NCBI GenBank assembly: GCA_012845835.1
Contig: JABAKD010000018.1
Span: 5,601,279-5,665,278 of the forward strand
Length of the DNA: 64,000 bases
From: Undaria pinnatifida
Taxonomy: Eukaryota > Sar > Phaeophyceae > Laminariales > Alariaceae
Direction of reading: 5' to 3'
Made by a program: the position numbers and the translations under genes. The notes below the pieces were generated by a model that made no database searches, was not told where the DNA came from, and saw only the letters and a program-made list of their open reading frames with translations. Shown here one piece after another: positions 57,650 through 64,000 of this stretch (the stretch's first letter is position 1; every line of letters begins with the position of its first letter).

Positions 57650-59340
57650 TGACTTATGCCTGTCGTGCGTATGCGGAGTGATAGATACTACGTGTAATAT
57701 ATACGTGGTAGTCTTCCTAGGGTGGCAATCGGAATATTTGGTTTCTCCAGGCGTGAGTAGTGAGACGTATGCACCGGCCTGGACCTGGCACATCGTCGAC
57801 TGACTCCCGATTTCACTTTTATATGTTTCTGGTGGAGGCATGAATTGCGTCAAATGTGATATATGCGTGTACCACCTTAGATTGTGTGTGTTTTCTCCCG
57901 GGGTATTCCTCAGCTCTAGAGTGACTGGAGCCTGTCCTGTGACCACGGACTTGATTATGCGAGTTAATGTAGGAACAACAACAACAACATTGTTTCTGGT
58001 GAGGGCACGCCGGATACAGCAATGGGTATTATGACTGTGTAACTGCCTCGTGGGTGCCTCACCATATTTACACTTCGTGGTGCGATCATTTCCCTTGTGC
58101 GGAGGTAGGGTTGTCCACCCTGATCTACTCGACAACCATCATGGTGACCGCCAAAAAAAAAATAACGGCACCCCGATTGTCTAGCTTACGCAGTGATTGG
58201 CATACTGTACAGCGTCGTTGCCAACCAACGCCGACACCAATATGCATATAATGTTTTATAGCGACGGTGCCAACCGAGGCCAACTATTATGTGTATATTT
58301 AAAGGCTTCCATTTCGGGGGAGGGGGTGAAAATTCCACGATTCATGCAAATTCGCGGTATTAACTATCATTGCCATTAAAACAAGTACTGCTATTCTTGT
58401 AGACACGCAGGCACATGCATAGGGGTGAAGAAATACAACACACTCCATGCCTTTGGCTTGCGCAAAAACATGGCCACAGTAGGGAGTTGGGGTGGATCGG
58501 AAACATGCCACCTTATACGTCGTATACTCAATAAGAGCACGCAATATGCCAGCTAGCTGGTAGTTCCTACTAATATTATTATTTTTTCCCGACAACATCT
58601 GACATGGCGTATTAATAGATAGACGCGGTTCCGATATGATATTTCGAATATCTTTTTATAAAACGCAGAAGTATATGTGACCTCTACCAACCTTGTCGCC
58701 ATTTCCTTTCCCCACATCTCCCCATTTTATCTAATACTCCCTTTCCCTACATCTGCTCATTTTTGCAATCAGTGTACCCTAGTCCTCTTCAACGTTCTCA
58801 CCCCAGGCCATTGGCCGCAGTCCTTCTTATTTTTCTTCTCTTCCCCGCGCGGCTTGGCGGTTTACTAACCGTTCCTTAGGGCTAGTCTGTATCCCTTCGC
58901 TTCTATACCTATTTAGTTGACTATGATTATGAGCGAAATCGCCAAACATTCCCAATAGTCTAGACGCTTTGGTCAGTCTCGATAGGCATTGTAACATAGA
59001 GACATATAGGCGGGGTGGTGAACTTTTTGAATGAATTCAGGCGACCAGCGTTGTACTTGAAGACAGCAGTATCTAATTTCCCTGTTCGAGGGAGAAAGGG
59101 GGGGTGGTAAAAATTAAGTAATAGATGCTCAAGCTCAAAGAAATTCAGACCTTTAACTAGTTCCCATGTTCGAGAAGGATGATACTGTGAGCGGGAGGTG
59201 TGGAGAGGTGTGGAGTCAGCAGCCAATATACAACCTTTTCGCATGCATATCTGCATTTTTCCATGCGTGTCTGCCTCTAATTCGTGCAACCAAGGCGGGG
59301 TGCCCCCCAATGTAGGTATACCAGGTATGTCAAGGGGGGG
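57650..59340. repeat. block C, reshuffled relatives of A1 4.1-5.3 kb and 6.6-7.0 kb
   Basis: 58,020-58,280 matches 6,650-6,980 (CATCATGGTGACC, GTGCCAACCGAGGCCAACT); 58,320-58,570 matches 4,140-4,400; 58,960-59,330 matches parts of 5,160-5,300. No intact exon recognised. Confidence 0.55.
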
Positions 59341-59364
59341 GGTAAAAATCTGTAAATATATAAT

Positions 59365-59600
59365 ATAATTTTGTCCCCCTCAGAAACAGGTTTTATAGTT
59401 TCCGCGCACAGACTGCCTAACATCACCCTGTTGATCCTGGTAGCTACACTGTAGTTGCAAGGGGAGTCGCCGACCTATATCCTTAATGAGGACACACAAC
59501 CCGTAATACGCGCGATCGGAGTATCACACACAGCTTGCAAAGATGAGTTTCGACAAAATATTCGATCTCACAGCTGGAGTGTATTTTAATTTTTTAAATA
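59365..59600 (-). repeat. R1 copy
   Basis: From CCCCCTCAGAAACAGGTTTT to AGCTGGAGTGTATTTT. A second reverse fragment follows at 59,612-59,700. Confidence 0.75.
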
Positions 59601-59744
59601 ATCCGAGATATAAATGCGCGATCGGAGTATCACACACACCTTGCCAAGATGAGTTTCGACGAAATCTTCGATCTCACAGCTAGCTGGAGTGTATTTTCAT
59701 TTTTTATAATAAATAATAATTTTCCATGTTCGAGGAAAAATAAG

Positions 59745-59865
59745 AAATACACTCCAGCTGTGCGATCGAAGGTTTTGTCGAAACTCGTCTTTGCAAGCTG
59801 TGTGTGATACTCCGATCGCGCGTATTACGGGTTATTATGTGTCCTCATCGAGATAGGTCGGGGAT
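59745..59865 (+). repeat. R1 start fragment
   Basis: AATACACTCCAGCTGTGCGATCG and following sequence (shown here as AATACACTCCAGCTGTGCGA), head-to-head with the reverse copies at 59,365-59,700. Confidence 0.75.
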
Positions 59866-60047
59866 GGCGAATTTTTATTTTATTTTATATACTGCTGTGG
59901 GTTGATGTACCTACAGTTCGACTCGCGACTTGCGACACCTTTTCGTCTTGTCCTTGGTAGCGTGCAGCACACGCCAGGTTGGGGCAAGGTTCGACGGCGA
60001 ACCAAAGCGAGGGCAAAACGATAAAAGTGATATAAGGCAAACGAGAG

Positions 60048-60344
60048 ATGCTTCTACAGGCAGGGCGAGAGTCGATAACGATCACTTGTAGGCGGGAAAC
60101 GGAATTGCCCGTCTCTCTGATACCAGAATCCACGGAGACTCCACGACGACCAGTTAATGAACAGCAAGACACGATATCAAACACCTCCGTGACGGCTATC
60201 GTTCATCTAAATCTTCACGACACGATAAGCGTTTTTGTCACGGTTACAGGAGTACCTGCGACCCAGATTAAATCGACGTATGATGAAACTTTTTCAAGGC
60301 ATCAATTGTTTTTGGTGGCAGAGGGAGATGATATAACGTATTAA
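60048..60344 (+). CDS. 98-aa ORF, unknown, retained only in block C
   Basis: ATG to TAA, not low complexity. Starts MLLQAGRESITITCRRE; the second half has alternating hydrophobics (SVTAIVHLNLHDTISVFVTV) and ends TFSRHQLFLVAEGDDITY. The end vaguely resembles the last strands of C1q/TNF-like domains (hydrophobic-L-x-x-x-D-x-V-x-V ... T-F-x-x-x-x-L), which is only a guess. The last 16 codons are still recognisable in A1 (5395-5440) with a stop, which suggests an older real coding region. Confidence 0.35.
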   Translation: MLLQAGRESITITCRRETELPVSLIPESTETPRRPVNEQQDTISNTSVTAIVHLNLHDTISVFVTVTGVPATQIKSTYDETFSRHQLFLVAEGDDITY

Positions 60345-60881
60345 CAAAAAAGCCCATGACAGACCATGCAAATAAGGAAGCCTATCACACTGCTTGTATA
60401 CCAGCAGCAGCACATGATACCAGGTACTCGTAGCTCCTTTCGTCACACGCATACTACATGCCACAAAGCAGTAGTATAGATAGCGAGAGATTTATTACAT
60501 CGATCGACTGATAACTCGCGCATAACGAGAAGAACGGACCACGTGCCTGTGTGGGGCATCAATTATACAGCGCGAACGAAAAACAACGAAATCGTTGTTC
60601 ATACATAGTCTATATATGCACCACTTCATACATGCTTGCGTAGTCTACTCTACGAATGAATATAGTAGTGGAGGCTGTTGTTACTATACCGTTTGTTTGT
60701 GAAAAACGTTCTTCGAAGAAATGCTTTCTTTCCGCAGCGAAAAGTGAATTCCCTTCCCATCGTTATTTTGATGTGTTTGCGTTGGAAGCAAACAAAATCC
60801 GTCAGGCGACGCCTCCAACATTGAGGGGGGGAGTGGGGATGTGCGGTTGTTATTTGTGAACATGATGACGCTGAAGTTGTG

Positions 60882-61000
60882 CCGCATATTTTCGCTTGTT
60901 AAGCCCTCGATTGCTCTCATCAGTATACTTCGAAGTATAGGCCGCATATTTTCGCTTGTAAAGCCTCGATTGCTCTCATCAGTATACTTCGAAGTATAGG
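60882..61000. repeat. tandem duplication of about 59 bp
   Basis: CCGCATATTTTCGCTTGT ... CTTCGAAGTATAG occurs twice in a row. Confidence 0.9.
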
Positions 61001-61179
61001 AGTAGCCGGTGCTTCAGCGTACGAAGGAAAGCAACAAGGTATCAAACGATGAAGAACGCATAGTTTACCATTTTTATTGGCTTTTTATACTTTCCGTTTC
61101 CTTCATAAATTCGATATAATATATATATTCGTATTCTTCTTTCTGTAACATGTTGCCCATCCCATATTATTATAAAAAT

Positions 61180-61650
61180 AAAAATACACCAGCAGCTAGC
61201 TGTGAGATCGAGCATTTCGTCGAAACTCATACTCCGGAGTATTTATTTGTAACCTGTGTGTGGCACTCCGATCGCGCGTATTACCGGATGCGTGTCCTCA
61301 TTAAGGGTATAGGTCGGCGACTGCCCTTAGAACTACAGTGTAGCTTAATCAGGGTCAACAGGGTGGTGTTAATCGATCTGTGCGCGGAAACTATAAAAAC
61401 CCGTTTTTGACGAGGACAATACTTGACGGCTGTGGACGGAAATAAATGCACCAGTTCATCAAGTATATCCTGCAAGTCGTGTAACCGATGAGGGGAGGGC
61501 GGAGTTCTTAAGGGCGGGGGGGGGGGGGGGGGTAAAAAAGAAGGGGGGGAGGAGGGTGGGCAACTATATCTGTACGCGGAAACTATAGTACCCCTTTTTT
61601 AAATGGGGGACAAACCTGACGGTTGTGGAAGGGATTCATCAGTTTATTTA
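61180..61650 (+). repeat. R1 copy
   Basis: Starts after TTATTATAAAAATAAAA, contains GATCGAGCATTTCGTCGAAA, the CGATCGCGCGTATTAC core and GCGCGGAAACTATAAAA, then a G run. Confidence 0.75.
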
Positions 61651-61654
61651 AAAA

Positions 61655-62250
61655 AAAATAAAAAATATCAAGGACGTCAGCCGTGAGTTCGACGAATTTT
61701 AGGTCAATACTCATCTTTGCAAGCTGCGTTGTTGGTACTTGTAGTATACAATATAGATTAGTTTTTATTTGGAGGTTTGTATTTTTGGTCCACTAAAATG
61801 GTAAGTGTTGGCATTTTTACTTTGGGTGGGGAATTTTGAGCTAGATCTAACATCACATCTTTTTTTTAAATGCATTACTACTACTACTGTAGTTTCCACT
61901 GCACTGCTCGATCATATGTATGGTAAGCGGTTTATTTTGTTTTTTCTCTCCCCCGGGCTTTAATATCGGGAAGAGTACGATTATCGGGAAGAGTACGATT
62001 ACAGAATATTTCTAGTTATCTTATATATTACTCTTAATACAGCATTCGAGAATTAAAGTCGGTTACTCCCCCCCCCAGAAAATAAAAACTCTGTACGCTG
62101 TCACTCTCAACATTTTATAAAAGCAATATTTTCAGGACTTCAGGACCAGGAGGTGTGAGTTCGACGAATTTTGAGTCAGTTCTCATGATGTTTTGAAGCT
62201 GCTTGCTGGCACTTGTATTATGCTGTGTATGTGGGTAAAAAAAAAAAAAT
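61655..62250 (-). repeat. inverted copy of A-block intron segment 1,870-2,470
   Basis: Reverse complement of that intron (GGACGTCAGCCGTGAGTTCG; CCGGGCTTTAATATCGGG). Includes a local 20-bp duplication ATCGGGAAGAGTACGATT at 61,968-62,002. Confidence 0.8.
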
Positions 62251-62314
62251 TGGAAGGGTCCTATTCTTTTATTAACCAAAACGCTTTTCTCCGCTACAAT
62301 GATTGATGTTATTA

Positions 62315-63490
62315 GAGTGTTTGCGAAAGTACGTTTTTAGAAATTTACTTCTTCAAAAATTGTCCCGAAGGCAATATTTGCGGTAAATTTTTGAAAAAAA
62401 GGCAAAAATGTACTTTGTCGAAGGTAGGTTTTGATCAAAAGTTACGGTAAATTTTGTCTCTCTGTTTCATTGGCCTACAAGACACCGAGCATTTGTCCGA
62501 GGCAGAACGCCTCTGCAAGGGTCTATAGCGCCCTAAGCAGGACCAGTTTGAAGCACCACGCTGTTGTCACGACACAACACAAGCTACTAATACGAACGCA
62601 CGGAGGATTGAGAGGGTAGTACCCTGAGCACGACGCGCAGGCGTAACATCAGAGATATGCAGCAGGCCGGTGATGAACCGTCTGTTGCTGCCCTCTGCGT
62701 CCGTGACCAAGGGTTCAGCGCTTGCTGCAAGCTGTGGTGAACTTCTCGCAGCTGGCGGGGTCGAACGCACGCACGCGGAGAGGAGCCTCAACGCAGAGAG
62801 CGACACCACGCGCCTTGATTGCGGCTATCGTGTGCCGCATCTGGCAAGATAGGACTCGTATCGGTCCATCTGTGCGACAGCAGCCACCGCGCTTCTCCAA
62901 CATCACCGCGACTGAAGCGTGGCATGACTTTCGGTTTAGGGCAGAGGAGCGGAAACTCCTCTGCCCTAAACCGCTGCGTTCACTGCGGATTCTTCGCAGG
63001 GTGGTGCTTCGCAATAACAGGTCCACGTTCCATGGGGAAACTGCGCTTCGCCTTCCCTTCCGTCGCATGAGGAAGGCGTTGCTCTGCTTGTAGCACGTGT
63101 AATGAGGTAGTCCCTGCTCACAAGGAGTTTTTTACGCGCGAGACAGACCGCCATACCTCTGATTTGTAGTCTGTTGGGTGCTTGCATGTACCGTGTTCCA
63201 GGTACTGCTGCACCTGAAACGAGAGGCTCGAGACTGGAGTACGTACAACGAGTACTCGTATATCGTATAATTATATCGTATAATACTACGAGTACTCGTA
63301 CTACTGCTGCTGTACTCGTACGTATATTACAATCGCGCACATCCCCGTTTCCCTACTAAATTTCGGAGGCGTCGCCTGCAGGATTTTGTTTACCGCTAGC
63401 GCAAACACACCAAAAACTCGGTGAGAAGGCAATTCACTTTTTTCAGCGGAAGGCAAGTAAATTTTTAGAAACGTATTTTCGCAAACACTC
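62315..63490. mobile_element. 1,176-bp TIR element with TA target duplication
   Basis: TA (62313-62314), left end GAGTGTTTGCGAAAGTACGT, right end ACGTATTTTCGCAAACACTC, TA (63491-63492); similarity of the ends extends about 36 bp. The AT-rich ends enclose a GC-rich centre (62,560-63,110) without a recognisable transposase. TA duplication suggests Tc1/mariner-type mobilisation. Confidence 0.7.
62932..62973. repeat. perfect hairpin, 18-bp stem and 6-nt loop
   Basis: CGGTTTAGGGCAGAGGAG, loop CGGAAA, then the exact complement. Located in the GC-rich core of the 62315-63490 element. Confidence 0.9.
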
Positions 63491-63579
63491 TATTAATAGT
63501 ATTTTTACTTCAGGTGGGGAACTTTGAAGTAATCTAACATCATATCTATTGTATAAATGTACTTCTGTACGGATTGATG

Positions 63580-64000
63580 ACTTGGTTATCATGTATGCCG
63601 TGTAAGTCGTACAACCTGGTGAGGGGAGGGCGAAAATTTCGAAAAGGGGGCGGGGGGGGGGGGGGGATCGCTTTAGGTCGCATTAATGTATACCTGGTAA
63701 GAACTTACTATACGTGTGGTGCTACAGGTCTAGGCGATAGAGCGGGTGGCGGGTAAGTAGGGGGCGGGGGGAAAAATGTTAATTTGGCTTTTTTGAAGAC
63801 CATGTAATAAATTAATTGCAGCTACGGCATGGAGTGCTGCTCGAAAGGTAATGAGGTGATATTACCTGCCTGGTAATGTTTACTACTCTGGCAGATTTTG
63901 ATTTTAAGTGGGGGGGGAGGGGGGGTTGTTTTTGTGTGCGTGTGCGTCGGGGCGGCGGGGGGGAGGGGGAGAGGAGGGGGGGGGGTTGGTGGGGCGCCCG
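63580..64000 (+). repeat. R1 family, G-rich 3' part at window end
   Basis: AGGTCTAGGCGATAGAGCGG, GCTACGGCATGGA and CTCTGGCAGATTTTGATTTT match the other R1 3' parts. Confidence 0.6.

Noticed and set aside
59520-59565. Hammerhead-ribozyme-like core (ATGAGTTTCGACGAAAT) in the R1 repeat
   Set aside because: The CUGAUGA core lacks its first two bases in all copies, stem II would have only two pairs, and no stem III/I pairing was visible.

Overview
The window reads as nuclear DNA of a repeat-rich eukaryote, most likely a stramenopile alga such as a brown alga. Reasons: coding sequence is split into short exons with GT/AG introns of 0.1 to 2.7 kb, intergenic DNA is full of CTA/CTG microsatellites and long G or C runs, and several classes of eukaryotic transposon are present. 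This placement is inference; no taxonomic marker gene is present. Prokaryotic features (operons, Shine-Dalgarno sites, CRISPR) are absent.

Layout: (1) 1-10,979, block A1, carries an apparently intact seven-exon minus-strand gene for a putative secreted or membrane-anchored protein (about 529 aa if the exon list is complete; every intron is phase 0). (2) 10,980-27,035 is mostly single copy. It holds minus-strand exons of other genes (13,153-15,225; 16,078-16,292; a gamma-carbonic-anhydrase-like exon at 18,177-18,328; terminal exon 25,277-25,477), an inverted diverged relative of block B, and DNA transposons with clear target-site duplications. (3) 27,036-30,832 (B1), a GAAA satellite, then a near-identical A copy (A2) cut by a 500-N gap at 32,584. 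(4) 33,084-37,060 (B2), an 850-bp GAAA satellite, then full A copy A3 (37,914-51,219). (5) A GGGA/GGAA satellite (51,215-52,193), then block C, a much older rearranged A-like copy reaching to about 61,000, with a LINE fragment and several other elements inside. (6) 61,000-64,000 is dispersed repeats and one 1.2-kb TA-flanked element.

The most unusual pattern: in A3 and C the coding exons of the same gene have been turned into fold-back (head-to-head) inverted duplications at five places, while I saw none in the introns. A1 keeps clean exons. The A1/A3 and B1/B2 comparisons also provide filled/empty-site pairs that prove recent insertion of a poly(A)-tailed retroposon, a 180-bp TA-flanked MITE, a 247-bp element with a GCAT target duplication and two copies of a larger dispersed repeat. 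Two further pogo-type elements at 21,740-23,735 carry related small ORFs and arrays of element-specific subterminal motifs.
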